A DNA stretch of 64,000 nucleotides, taken from assembly GCF_016650695.1 (NCBI RefSeq), contig NZ_JAEKFH010000009.1:124001-188000 (forward strand), given 5' to 3'. The first letter of the stretch is position 1. Every line of letters begins with the position of its first letter. The notes under the pieces were generated by a model. The model was not told where the DNA came from. It did no database searches and saw only the letters and a program-made list of their open reading frames with translations. Shown in pieces: positions 53,252 to 62,547 of the stretch. This DNA is from Pseudomonas sp. TH41 (GTDB lineage: Bacteria; Pseudomonadota; Gammaproteobacteria; Pseudomonadales; Pseudomonadaceae). Made by a program: the position numbers and the translations under genes.

Positions 53252-56200
53252 ATGAATTTTTCCCAATTCTTTATTTCACGGCCGATCTTTGCAGCGGTGC
53301 TGTCGCTGCTGATCCTGATTGCCGGCGCCATCTCGCTGTTCCAGTTGCCGATCAGCGAATACCCGGAAGTCGTGCCGCCGACCGTTGTGGTCCGCGCCAA
53401 CTTCCCGGGTGCCAACCCTAAAGTCATCGGTGAAACCGTCGCCGCCCCGCTGGAGCAAGCCATCACCGGCGTCGAGAACATGCTGTACATGTCCTCGCAG
53501 TCCACCGCTGACGGCAAGATCACTCTGACCATCACTTTCGCGCTGGGCACTGACCTGGATAACGCACAGGTGCAGGTACAGAACCGTGTGACCCGGACCG
53601 AGCCGAAACTTCCAGAAGAAGTGACGCGCATCGGTATCACCGTGGACAAGGCGTCGCCCGACTTGACCATGGTGGTGCACTTGACCTCGCCGGACAAACG
53701 TTACGACATGCTTTACCTGTCCAACTACGCCTTGCTCAACATCAAGGATGAGCTGGCACGTTTGGGCGGTGTCGGTGATGTGCAGCTGTTCGGTATGGGC
53801 GACTACTCGCTGCGGGTCTGGCTTGATCCGAACAAGACCGCTTCGCGCAATTTGACTGCGACCGATGTGGTCACCGCGATCCGTGAGCAGAACCGTCAAG
53901 TGGCGGCCGGTGCGTTGGGTGCGCCTCCCGCGCCGAATGCCACCGCGTTCCAACTGTCGGTCAACACCCAAGGTCGTCTGGTTTCCGAGGAAGAGTTCGA
54001 GAACATCATCATTCGCTCCGGCGACAACGGTGAAATCACGCGCCTGAAAGACATCGCTCGGGTTGAACTGGGTTCCAGCCAATACGCCCTGCGCTCCTTG
54101 CTGAATAACCAGCCGGCGGTGGCCATCCCGATCTTCCAGCGCCCGGGCTCGAACGCTATCGAGATCTCCAACGAAGTGCGCTCGAAAATGGCCGAGCTGA
54201 AGAAAAGCTTCCCGGAAGGCATGGACTTCAGCATCGTCTATGACCCGACGATCTTCGTGCGCGGTTCCATCGAAGCGGTGGTTCATACCCTCTTCGAAGC
54301 ACTGATCCTCGTAGTACTGGTGGTGATTCTGTTCCTGCAAACCTGGCGCGCTTCGATCATTCCGTTAGTGGCGGTGCCGGTTTCGTTGATCGGTACGTTT
54401 GCGGTGATGCACCTGTTCGGCTTCTCGCTGAACGCGCTGTCACTGTTCGGATTGGTACTGGCCATCGGTATCGTGGTGGACGACGCCATCGTGGTGGTGG
54501 AGAACGTCGAGCGAAACATCGGGCTGGGGCTGAACCCGGTCGACGCGACCAAACGGGCCATGCGTGAAGTGACCGGCCCGATCATCGCGACAGCGCTGGT
54601 GCTGTGTGCGGTGTTTATCCCGGCGGCTTTTATCTCGGGATTGACCGGACAATTCTATAAGCAGTTCGCCTTGACCATTGCGATCTCGACAGTGATCTCG
54701 GCCTTCAACTCGCTGACGCTGTCGCCTGCATTGGCGGCGGTGTTGCTCAAAAGTCATGACGCGCCGAAAGACCGTTTCTCCAAGGTCCTCGACAAGATCT
54801 TTGGCGGCTGGCTGTTTCGTCCATTCAACCGCTTCTTTGACAAAGCCAGCCACGGTTATGTCGGCACTGTAGGCCGGGTTATCCGCAGCAGCGGCATCGC
54901 CCTGCTGCTGTACGCAGGCCTGATGGTGCTGACGTTCTTCGGTTTCGCCAACACCCCGACCGGTTTCGTCCCTGGCCAGGACAAGCAATACCTGGTGGCC
55001 TTCGCGCAACTGCCGGACGCCTCGAGCCTGGACCGTACTGAAGACGTGATTAAACGCATGTCGGACCTGGCCCTGAAACAGCCCGGCGTGGAAAGTGCGG
55101 TGGCCTTCCCGGGCCTGTCGATCAACGGCTTCACCAACAGTCCTAACGCGGGCATCGTGTTCGTGACCCTGAAACCGTTTGATGAGCGCAAAGACCCGAG
55201 CATGTCCGCCGGTGCCATTGCCGGTGCGTTGAACGGCAAGTTCGCCGGGATTCAAGAAGCTTACATGGCGATCTTCCCGCCGCCGCCGGTACAAGGCCTG
55301 GGCACCATCGGTGGTTTCCGCCTGCAGATCGAAGACCGGGGCAACCTGGGCTACGACGAACTGTACAAAGAAACCATGAACATCATTACCAAGAGCCACA
55401 ACGTACCGGAACTGGCGGCCCTGTTCACCAGCTACACCGTGAACGTGCCACAGGTCGATGCCGCTATCGACCGTGAAAAAGCCAAGACCCACGGCGTGGC
55501 CGTCAGCGACATCTTCGACACCTTGCAGATCTATCTGGGTTCGCTGTATGCCAACGACTTCAACCGCTTCGGTCGTACCTACCAGGTCAACGTTCAGGCC
55601 GAGCAGCAGTTCCGTCTCGAGCCGGACCAGATCGGCCAGCTGAAAGTACGTAACAACAAAGGCGAGATGATCCCGCTGGCGACCTTCATCAAGGTCAGCG
55701 ACACCTCGGGCCCGGACCGCGTGATGCACTACAACGGCTTCATCACCGCTGAAATCAACGGTGCGGCGGCCCCCGGCTACAGCTCCGGCCAGGCCCAGAA
55801 AGCCATCGAGAAACTGCTCAAGGACGAACTGCCAAACGGGATGACCTACGAGTGGACCGACCTGACCTACCAGCAGATTCTGTCCGGCAACACTGCGCTG
55901 TTCGTGTTCCCGCTCTGTGTCTTGCTGGCTTTCCTGGTACTCGCGGCTCAATACGAAAGCTGGAGCCTGCCACTGGCGGTGATCCTGATCGTACCGATGA
56001 CTCTGCTGTCAGCCATTACCGGTGTGATTGCGTCGGGTGGTGACAACAACATCTTCACCCAGATCGGTCTGATCGTACTGGTGGGGCTTGCCTGTAAGAA
56101 CGCGATTCTGATCGTCGAGTTTGCCAAGGATAAACAGCAAGAAGGCATGAACCCGCTGGCGGCGGTGCTTGAAGCGTGCCGCCTGCGTCTGCGGCCGATC

Positions 56201-56431
56201 CTGATGACCTCCTTCGCGTTCATCATGGGGGTTGTGCCCCTGGTGTTCTCCAGCGGAGCCGGTGCCGAAATGCGTCACGCCATGGGTGTGGCGGTGTTCT
56301 CGGGGATGCTCGGGGTGACCTTCTTCGGTCTGTTGCTGACGCCAGTGTTCTACGTATTGATTCGCAACTTTGTGGAGCGCGGTGAAGCGCGCAAAGCGGC
56401 CAAGGCCCTGAAACTGGAGTCGCATCAATGA
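53252..56431 (+). CDS. mexF: MexF, RND multidrug transporter
   Basis: 1059-aa inner-membrane proton-driven pump (P. aeruginosa MexF has 1062). Twelve transmembrane helices with two large periplasmic loops. Helix 4 keeps the proton-relay pair in GIVVDDAIVVVENVER. The N-terminus FSQFFISRPIFAAVLS is typical of the HAE1 family. Known substrates of MexF are chloramphenicol, fluoroquinolones and quinolone signal precursors. Its stop overlaps the oprN start as ATGA. Confidence 0.95.
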   Translation: MNFSQFFISRPIFAAVLSLLILIAGAISLFQLPISEYPEVVPPTVVVRANFPGANPKVIGETVAAPLEQAITGVENMLYMSSQSTADGKITLTITFALGTDLDNAQVQVQNRVTRTEPKLPEEVTRIGITVDKASPDLTMVVHLTSPDKRYDMLYLSNYALLNIKDELARLGGVGDVQLFGMGDYSLRVWLDPNKTASRNLTATDVVTAIREQNRQVAAGALGAPPAPNATAFQLSVNTQGRLVSEEEFENIIIRSGDNGEITRLKDIARVELGSSQYALRSLLNNQPAVAIPIFQRPGSNAIEISNEVRSKMAELKKSFPEGMDFSIVYDPTIFVRGSIEAVVHTLFEALILVVLVVILFLQTWRASIIPLVAVPVSLIGTFAVMHLFGFSLNALSLFGLVLAIGIVVDDAIVVVENVERNIGLGLNPVDATKRAMREVTGPIIATALVLCAVFIPAAFISGLTGQFYKQFALTIAISTVISAFNSLTLSPALAAVLLKSHDAPKDRFSKVLDKIFGGWLFRPFNRFFDKASHGYVGTVGRVIRSSGIALLLYAGLMVLTFFGFANTPTGFVPGQDKQYLVAFAQLPDASSLDRTEDVIKRMSDLALKQPGVESAVAFPGLSINGFTNSPNAGIVFVTLKPFDERKDPSMSAGAIAGALNGKFAGIQEAYMAIFPPPPVQGLGTIGGFRLQIEDRGNLGYDELYKETMNIITKSHNVPELAALFTSYTVNVPQVDAAIDREKAKTHGVAVSDIFDTLQIYLGSLYANDFNRFGRTYQVNVQAEQQFRLEPDQIGQLKVRNNKGEMIPLATFIKVSDTSGPDRVMHYNGFITAEINGAAAPGYSSGQAQKAIEKLLKDELPNGMTYEWTDLTYQQILSGNTALFVFPLCVLLAFLVLAAQYESWSLPLAVILIVPMTLLSAITGVIASGGDNNIFTQIGLIVLVGLACKNAILIVEFAKDKQQEGMNPLAAVLEACRLRLRPILMTSFAFIMGVVPLVFSSGAGAEMRHAMGVAVFSGMLGVTFFGLLLTPVFYVLIRNFVERGEARKAAKALKLESHQ

Positions 56432-57849
56432 GCTTGAAAGCCTTCCTGCCGAGCCTGCTGGTACTGGCCCTGAGTGCCTGTGCCGTCGGCCCGGACTACA
56501 AGACGCCCGCCACTGAGCCGGCCAACATCACGACGGCCACCGATGGCGCCGCCGGTCAGAAGAACTTTGACCGCTCGCGTTTCGAAGGCATTTGGTGGCA
56601 GCAGTTCGAAGACCCGACGCTCAACCAGTTGGTGACTCAATCGCTGAAAGGTAACCGTGACCTACGCGTGGCGTTTGCCCGCTGGAAAGCGGCCCGGGCG
56701 ATTCGCGATGACATCAGCAATGACGCCATGCCGACCATCACCAGCCGTGCCAGCAGCGATCTGGCCAAGGGTCAGATTCCTGGCACCACCACCAAACGGG
56801 TCAACAGCGAACGCTATGACCTGGGTCTGGACATGGCGTGGGAAATCGATCTGTTTGGCCGTATCCAGCGCAATCTGGAATCGGCCAACGCCGAACAGCA
56901 GGCCATCGAAGCCGATCTGTACCAACTGCAAGTCACCATGATTGCCGAGTTGGTGGACTCCTACGGCCAACTGCGCGGCGCGCAACTGCGGGAAAAAATT
57001 GCGCTGGCCAACCTGAAAAACCAGCAGGAATCGCGCAAGATCACCGAAAGCCTGCGTGATGCCGGCGTCGGCGATCAGCTCGATGTGGAACGCGCAGATG
57101 CACGCCTGGCGTCCGTCGAAGCCAGCGTGCCGCAACTGCAGGCTGAACAGGTTCGGCAGAAAAACCGCATCGCCACCCTGCTGGGTGAACGTCCGGACAA
57201 ACTGACCGTCGACCTGAGTCCGAAGGACTTGCCGGCGATTGCCAAGGCGCTGCCCATTGGTGATCCGGGCCAACTGCTGCAACGTCGCCCGGATATCCTC
57301 AGCGCCGAGCGCAAACTGGCCTCCTCCACCGCCCGTATTGGTGTGGCCACGGCTGATTTGTTCCCTCGGGTCAGCCTCAGCGGCTTCCTTGGCTTCACCG
57401 CCGGACGCGGCTCGCAAATCGGTTCCTCGGCCGCTAACGCCTGGGCACTCGGCCCAAGCATCACCTGGGCCGCGTTCGACCTGGGCAGTGTGCGCGCTCG
57501 CATACGCGGTGCCGATGCGGATGCCGAAGGCGCCCTGGCAACCTACGAACAGCAAGTGCTGTTGGCGCTGGAAGAATCAGAAAATGCTTTCAGCGATTAC
57601 GGCAAACGTCAGCAACGTCTGATTTCGCTGATTCGTCAGAGCGAATCCAGTCGCGCCGCAGCCGACCTGGCCGAAATTCGCTACCGCGAAGGCACCGTGG
57701 ACTTCCTCGTCTTGCTCGACGCACAACGCGAGCGTCTGGCGGCCGAAGACACCCAGGCCCAGGCTGAAGTCGATCTTTATCGCGGTATTGTCGCGATTTA
57801 CAAAGCCCTTGGCGGTGGCTGGCAACCAGAGACTGTCGCCAGTAAGTAA
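56428..57849 (+). CDS. oprN: OprN, outer membrane efflux channel
   Basis: 473-aa TolC-family lipoprotein (P. aeruginosa OprN has 472). Lipobox LALSACAVGPDYKTP; the duplicated outer-membrane factor repeats contain AWEIDLFGRIQRNLESANAE and the second-half motif VTWAAFDLGSVRARI-like (TWAAFDLGSVRA). It forms the exit duct of MexEF. Last gene of the operon, followed by tandem terminators. Confidence 0.94.
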   Translation: MSLKAFLPSLLVLALSACAVGPDYKTPATEPANITTATDGAAGQKNFDRSRFEGIWWQQFEDPTLNQLVTQSLKGNRDLRVAFARWKAARAIRDDISNDAMPTITSRASSDLAKGQIPGTTTKRVNSERYDLGLDMAWEIDLFGRIQRNLESANAEQQAIEADLYQLQVTMIAELVDSYGQLRGAQLREKIALANLKNQQESRKITESLRDAGVGDQLDVERADARLASVEASVPQLQAEQVRQKNRIATLLGERPDKLTVDLSPKDLPAIAKALPIGDPGQLLQRRPDILSAERKLASSTARIGVATADLFPRVSLSGFLGFTAGRGSQIGSSAANAWALGPSITWAAFDLGSVRARIRGADADAEGALATYEQQVLLALEESENAFSDYGKRQQRLISLIRQSESSRAAADLAEIRYREGTVDFLVLLDAQRERLAAEDTQAQAEVDLYRGIVAIYKALGGGWQPETVASK

Positions 57850-57865
57850 CCTGTTATAGCGCTCC

Positions 57866-57930
57866 GTTGGTTGGCCGCAACCGACCATTTTTTTAGCCCT
57901 GTGCCTCATTCGGTCGCGGGGCTTTTTTTT
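57866..57930 (+). terminator. Tandem intrinsic terminators after oprN
   Basis: Stem GTTGGTTG/CAACCGAC (57866-57873, 57878-57885) with T7 at 57888-57894, then AGCCC (57895-57899) and GGGCT (57919-57923) with a T8 run. Confidence 0.85.
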
Positions 57931-57952
57931 GCCTGATGACAACACCTGCCCC

Positions 57953-58054
57953 CTGTAGGAGCGAGCTTGCTCGCGAAGGACTTGAGAGCAACGCGCTTTT
58001 TCAGGAAGAGCGCGTTATCGTTATCGTCCTTCGCGAGCAAGCTCGCTCCTACAG
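57953..58054. repeat. REP pair (BIME) between convergent oprN and the efflux operon
   Basis: Inverted CTGTAGGAGCGAGCTTGCTC copies; spacer CTTGAGAGCAACGCG ... CGCGTTATCGTTATCG matches that of 33505-33605. Confidence 0.9.
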
Positions 58055-58058
58055 GGGG

Positions 58059-59024
58059 TCATGGCGTGGATGAGGGCTCTCGTGTTTCCAGGACGGTAAC
58101 CGTGGCCGTGGTGCCCGCACGCAGTCGGTTTTTGGCGGCGTAATCGGCGTCGATCTGTATTCGCACCGGCACCCGCTGCGCGAGTTTGACCCAGGTGTAG
58201 CTGGGGTTGATGGTGGCCAACAAGCGACCACCCGGCAGGTTTTCCCGGTCGGCAATGGCGAAGGCAATGCTTTGCACGGTGCCGCCGAAGGTCTCGCCGC
58301 TCATCAATTCGATTTTGACGCGATCGCCCTCCGCGATTCGTGGCAACTTGGTTTCTTCAAAGTAGCCACTGACGTAAAACGAATCGCTGTCCACCAACGC
58401 CAACAGCGCGCCACCGGCGGCGGCATAGTCGCCCTGACGGGTCAGCAGGTTGGTGACATAACCACTGACAGGTGCCTGGACCCGGGTGCGTTGCAAGTCG
58501 AGTTCAGCCTGGGTCAATGCGGCGATTGCCAGTTGCACGTTGGCCTGAGCCAAGCCCAGGTTGGCCTGATTACGCAGCAACTCAGCCTGCGCCACTGCCA
58601 CGTCCGTGCTGGATTTTTCCCACTCCTCGCCAGCGATCGCGGCGCGTTCCTTGAGGGTACGACGTCGGCGCTCTTCGCTTTGACGCTGCCGGAGCAACGC
58701 TTCACTGGCGACAATCGTCGCTTCGGACTGTCCGAGGGAGGCTTTCGCCACTTCTACCGAACGCTTGGCATGTTCCACCGCCAGGGTGTAGCGCGCGGGG
58801 TCGATCTCCAGCAGCAACTGGCCCTTGTCCACATGCTGGTTGTCCTGGACATTCAGGCTGACGATGCGCCCCGAGACATCGGCGGACAGGGTCACCACGT
58901 CGGCGCGCACCCGCGCATCCCGGGTCCAGGGATCGCGGGTGTAATGGTCCCAGGCAAACCAGCCGAGGACAAAGGCCAGCAACACCACCGCCACCGTCAC
59001 GAGGCGGGGAAGGATCTTCTTCAA
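58059..59024 (-). CDS. HlyD/AaeA-type membrane fusion protein
   Basis: 321-aa adaptor with one N-terminal transmembrane helix (VTVAVVLLAFVLGWFAWDHY), biotinyl-lipoyl halves (LSADVSGRIVSLNVQDNQHV; TRVQAPVSGYVTNL) around a coiled coil (about 85-190), and a beta-barrel (VSGYFEETKLPRIAEGDRVKI). Third gene of an AaeB-AaeX-AaeA type exporter, 4 nt after the DUF1656 stop. Such pumps export aromatic carboxylic acids or fusaric-acid-like compounds. Confidence 0.9.
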   Translation of the reverse strand: MKKILPRLVTVAVVLLAFVLGWFAWDHYTRDPWTRDARVRADVVTLSADVSGRIVSLNVQDNQHVDKGQLLLEIDPARYTLAVEHAKRSVEVAKASLGQSEATIVASEALLRQRQSEERRRRTLKERAAIAGEEWEKSSTDVAVAQAELLRNQANLGLAQANVQLAIAALTQAELDLQRTRVQAPVSGYVTNLLTRQGDYAAAGGALLALVDSDSFYVSGYFEETKLPRIAEGDRVKIELMSGETFGGTVQSIAFAIADRENLPGGRLLATINPSYTWVKLAQRVPVRIQIDADYAAKNRLRAGTTATVTVLETREPSSTP

Positions 59025-59028
59025 AGCA

Positions 59029-59229
59029 TCAAGCTCCCATCACCAGAATCAGCGTCGCGCAAACGCAGGCGTACAACGCGCCTTCGAACAAGGCTTCGTG
59101 CCAGACGAACCGCAGCACGCCCAAGCGGCGCAGGATCCAGTCCAACAGCAGGAAAATCGGTAAGGCCAGCAGCAACGCCTGGCCGATTGGCGGTACGTAA
59201 ACGCCCCCCACTTCCAGATCAATGAGCAA
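59029..59229 (-). CDS. DUF1656 (AaeX-like) small membrane protein
   Basis: 66 aa with two transmembrane helices (IGQALLLALPIFLLLDWIL; GALYACVCATLILVMG) and the family N-terminus LIDLEVGGVYVPP. Start TTG 59229 is supported by AAGGAG at 9 nt and by the family length; reading to an upstream ATG (59298) would overlap the previous gene by 80 nt. It overlaps the FUSC gene by 11 nt. Confidence 0.85.
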   Translation of the reverse strand: MLIDLEVGGVYVPPIGQALLLALPIFLLLDWILRRLGVLRFVWHEALFEGALYACVCATLILVMGA

Positions 59230-61354
59230 GGGTCGGCACTCCTTCCAGGTCTGCGGGTTGAAAGTGATCGCGGTAGCGCTGCAGAAATGACACCACAATC
59301 AGCAGCGCCACACGCATCCTGAATACCGACCACAAGTGTTCATGAACATCGAGATGCAAGTCGTCCATTTCATCGCCCAGGACACGCAAGTGTCCGAGCA
59401 GTTGCTCAAGGTCAATTCCGGGGCGCCCGGCGACCAATCGTCCTGTCTCACGGACTGCCGCCAGCAAACGGCTTTGTTGCTCGGTACTGAGCAACGTATT
59501 GCTTTGCCCCTGTTGCCGGAGTTGGTTCAACGCCACCCCCAGTGCCATGCACCCGAGGCTGACTTCGAACAGCTCGCTGGATGGCTTGTCGTTGGTGGCC
59601 GGCAATAATCCCAACATCATGGTCAAGCGATCGACCAGGCGACTTTCAAACGCAAATTGCTGCTCATCGGTGGCCGGTGTCTTCAACAAAGCGTAGACCT
59701 GCTCGCAGTTCTCATTGAACAGACGGCGCATCCGCAATACGGGCCGGAACGGAAATATCAAGGCGTAGACACTCAGTGCCAACGCGGCAGCGCAGATATA
59801 CGCAGCGGCAAACTCGAACCACTGAATGGCAGTGTTTTGGCCGGCGCCTACGTTTTGCGGGCCCAGTAACAGCATCGTCGTCAGTCCAAGTCCAATACCT
59901 GTGCCCGTGGTTGGCGGACTGGACAGCCCCACCGCGACGGCATACAGCAAGGGGGCGAACAACAAGGCGAGCCACTCGAACTCACTGATCATGGGTATCA
60001 GCATGAACAGGTACAACGCCGACACCACCAAGGCCAGCGCCAGCCCCCTGGCAAAGCTTTGGCTGGCCAGCAACGGTCGCGGAAAAGTCGCCATCAGCGA
60101 ACAGAGAATCCCCACCACAATCATCCCGCCACGCGCCCCGTCCCAACCGGTCTCGATCCAGATCAGGCCAGCCACCACTAATGCGGTAAATGCCCGGATT
60201 GCGTTCATTGCCGCCAAGGTGAAATCCAGATGCAAAGGATTGTCCTGGCCGCGAAACACGGAGCTCGCTGCGCGCTCCTCCTGAATAGCGTCGCTCAACT
60301 CGAGAATCTGCCCCAGTTGCTCCAGCATCCGCGCTTGCTCCCAGCGCAGTGCCCAGGCCAGGGAACGCAACGTGGCAGGCATCGTCTCGGTCAGTTGTTC
60401 TGCCTTATAGGCCTGGTCATCGAATCGCTGTTGCAGCGCCCCGAAATGTTGGCGAGCTTCGGCTGATAATGAGCGTCCCTGCCGGGCCAATTCATCGAGA
60501 AAAGACAGCTCTTCGGCGCGCAACAGCTGTATTTCTTCCGGCAACGCGCCTTTCCAGCGCTCGGCAAGCAGCTCCCGCTGGTGGCGCAAAGCCGTCAGCC
60601 GCGAGGTCAGTAGCACCAGCTGATTACCCAACAACTGCACCAGCCCATTGGCGCTGCGCAAACGTGGCGCATCGAAATACAAATGCCGACGCACACCCTC
60701 CAGGGCGCTGATCGCGCCTAACAGCTGCATTTGCCGCCGGTGGAAATCAGCCTCGCTTTCTTCGGTTCGAATAACAGCGGCCGCGTGGGTCGCGAGCAGC
60801 TTGATCACTTGATCGATCTTGGCGAAGTAATCCCGGGCAACGCTCTCCGGCCGAGCGGTTAGAAGGCTTACAACACACACGCAGGCCACCGCCAGGAGCG
60901 TTTCGGTCACACGGGTTACGGCCAGCAAAAACGTGCCGTCCTGATCAGGCACCGCCAGCAGCGCCACGACCACCGCCGTGTAGCCACTCAGCACAAACGC
61001 CTGGGAACTGGTGTAACGCAACAACGTACCCCCGGCGGTACACAGCGCCAACCACAAGGCCAGGGTGAGGATAAAAGGCAGCGGCGCCTGGGGGAAAATC
61101 GCCATGATCAACACGGCAACCACCGCACCCAACGTGGTGCCGATGACCTGGCCGAAGCTTCGTGCCAGGGCCATGCCACCCAAGGGCTGGCTGACGATGA
61201 CCACCGCCATGATCGACCACTTGGGCTGGTCGAGGTCGAACAGGAAGGCCAGATACAGCGTCAACAGCCCAGCCGCGATGGTTCTCAAGGCAAACAACAA
61301 CACACCCGGTCCGGGGTTGAGTATTGCCTTGAAGTATTGAAGCAGCGGTTGCAT
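59219..61354 (-). CDS. FUSC/AaeB-type inner membrane exporter
   Basis: 711-aa transporter of the aromatic acid exporter family. Two hydrophobic blocks of about five helices each (residues about 15-170 and 385-515) alternate with soluble helical domains, the standard AaeB layout. The motif SIMAVVIVSQPLGGMALARS and the second-half DGARGGMIVVGILCSLMATF are typical. It leads the three-gene operon. No adjacent LysR (AaeR) gene is present. Confidence 0.9.
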   Translation of the reverse strand: MQPLLQYFKAILNPGPGVLLFALRTIAAGLLTLYLAFLFDLDQPKWSIMAVVIVSQPLGGMALARSFGQVIGTTLGAVVAVLIMAIFPQAPLPFILTLALWLALCTAGGTLLRYTSSQAFVLSGYTAVVVALLAVPDQDGTFLLAVTRVTETLLAVACVCVVSLLTARPESVARDYFAKIDQVIKLLATHAAAVIRTEESEADFHRRQMQLLGAISALEGVRRHLYFDAPRLRSANGLVQLLGNQLVLLTSRLTALRHQRELLAERWKGALPEEIQLLRAEELSFLDELARQGRSLSAEARQHFGALQQRFDDQAYKAEQLTETMPATLRSLAWALRWEQARMLEQLGQILELSDAIQEERAASSVFRGQDNPLHLDFTLAAMNAIRAFTALVVAGLIWIETGWDGARGGMIVVGILCSLMATFPRPLLASQSFARGLALALVVSALYLFMLIPMISEFEWLALLFAPLLYAVAVGLSSPPTTGTGIGLGLTTMLLLGPQNVGAGQNTAIQWFEFAAAYICAAALALSVYALIFPFRPVLRMRRLFNENCEQVYALLKTPATDEQQFAFESRLVDRLTMMLGLLPATNDKPSSELFEVSLGCMALGVALNQLRQQGQSNTLLSTEQQSRLLAAVRETGRLVAGRPGIDLEQLLGHLRVLGDEMDDLHLDVHEHLWSVFRMRVALLIVVSFLQRYRDHFQPADLEGVPTLAH

Positions 61355-61571
61355 GGGAACGCTCGTCAGGTCATCTCAAGCAAGCGTAGTCACTCCCTCG
61401 GTGCCCTGACAGGTTTCACTGTCGACGCAACAGGTAGGCAAAAGCGCCGATGGGTCAGACGTTTCCGATAGATGCGCTCGATCAATCCTTCAGCCATAGC
61501 GATTGGACAGACCCTCGCCCTACCCCTACGCTGGGATTGCTGCGGAAGCGTCACTTGAAAAACCTTTGCCC

Positions 61572-62471
61572 ATGATTGTGCGTGCCAAGCCGAACCTGAT
61601 CGGCATTCTGTTTTCCCTAAAAGGCTCGATTGCCAAGCGCATTGCCTTGCGCAGTCTATTGGTCACGCTGCTGGCCTCCGTCATTGTGCTGGTGGAGACA
61701 TGGCATCCCGCGTACTTCTCCAAGGTCAACGCCACACCTTTCACCTTGCTGGGCCTGTCGCTGTCGATCTTCATGAGCTTTCGCAACAACGCCTGTTACG
61801 ACCGCTGGTGGGAGGGCCGCAAGCAACTCGGGCAGTTGATCATCGAAGTGCGTTCGCTGATTCGCCAAACCCAAGGGCTGATGGACGCCACTGAACGAGC
61901 GGTTCTGTTGCGCGAACTCTGTGGTTTCGCCCATGGTTTGATCGCCCGTCTGCGCGTGGAAGACGAGCTGACTGCCATCAAACCCTGGACGCATCACGCC
62001 ATGGATGCTGGTCACCCAAACATTACCGATGCGCTCCTCCAGCGTATCGGTGGCCAATTCTCGGCACTGGCCCAACGCGACCACATCAGCGAATGGCGTT
62101 ACACCCAACTGGAATCCAGACTGGTCAGCCTCAGTCAGGTTCAAGCCAGCTGTGAACGAATCAAAAGTACACCACTGCCCTTCCCCTACACATTGTTGCT
62201 GCACCGCACGATTTACCTGTTCTGCATCCTGCTGCCGTTTGCGATGGCCGAACCGCTGGGTTGGTTGACCCCCGTGTTCACCGCCATTGTCAGCTACACC
62301 TTTTTTGGACTCGACGAAATCGGAGACGACCTTGAAGACCCGTTCGGCTTCGATGAGAACGATCTGCCGTGCAATGCGATTTTGCGCACCCTGGAACGTG
62401 AAGTACTGGCGGCATTGGGGCAAACCGATTTACCGGCGGCCCTCGAACCGATTGAGTACGTGCTGAACTGA
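61572..62471 (+). CDS. Bestrophin-like chloride channel family protein (YneE type)
   Basis: 299-aa membrane protein with N-terminal MIVRAKPNLIGILFSLKGSI, typical for the family. Hydrophobic segments are near 30-50, 60-75, 205-225 and 228-248. The motif SFRNNACYDRWWEGRKQLG is the bestrophin signature after the second helix, and the family's acidic C-terminus DEIGDDLEDPFGFDENDLP is present. Prokaryotic bestrophins form pentameric ion channels. ATG 61572 fits the family; an in-frame ATG at 61503 adds 23 non-conserved residues. Confidence 0.88.
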   Translation: MIVRAKPNLIGILFSLKGSIAKRIALRSLLVTLLASVIVLVETWHPAYFSKVNATPFTLLGLSLSIFMSFRNNACYDRWWEGRKQLGQLIIEVRSLIRQTQGLMDATERAVLLRELCGFAHGLIARLRVEDELTAIKPWTHHAMDAGHPNITDALLQRIGGQFSALAQRDHISEWRYTQLESRLVSLSQVQASCERIKSTPLPFPYTLLLHRTIYLFCILLPFAMAEPLGWLTPVFTAIVSYTFFGLDEIGDDLEDPFGFDENDLPCNAILRTLEREVLAALGQTDLPAALEPIEYVLN

Positions 62472-62547
62472 GTCAGGGTTTGACTCACAGCCTTGCCTGA
62501 CCGAAGCTGGCACCTTTGCAAAAGCTTGCCAGCTACCGGATTCCTGC

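Noticed and set aside
53276..55951. Long minus-strand open frames across mexF
   Set aside because: They are antisense shadows of an unmistakable RND transporter gene.
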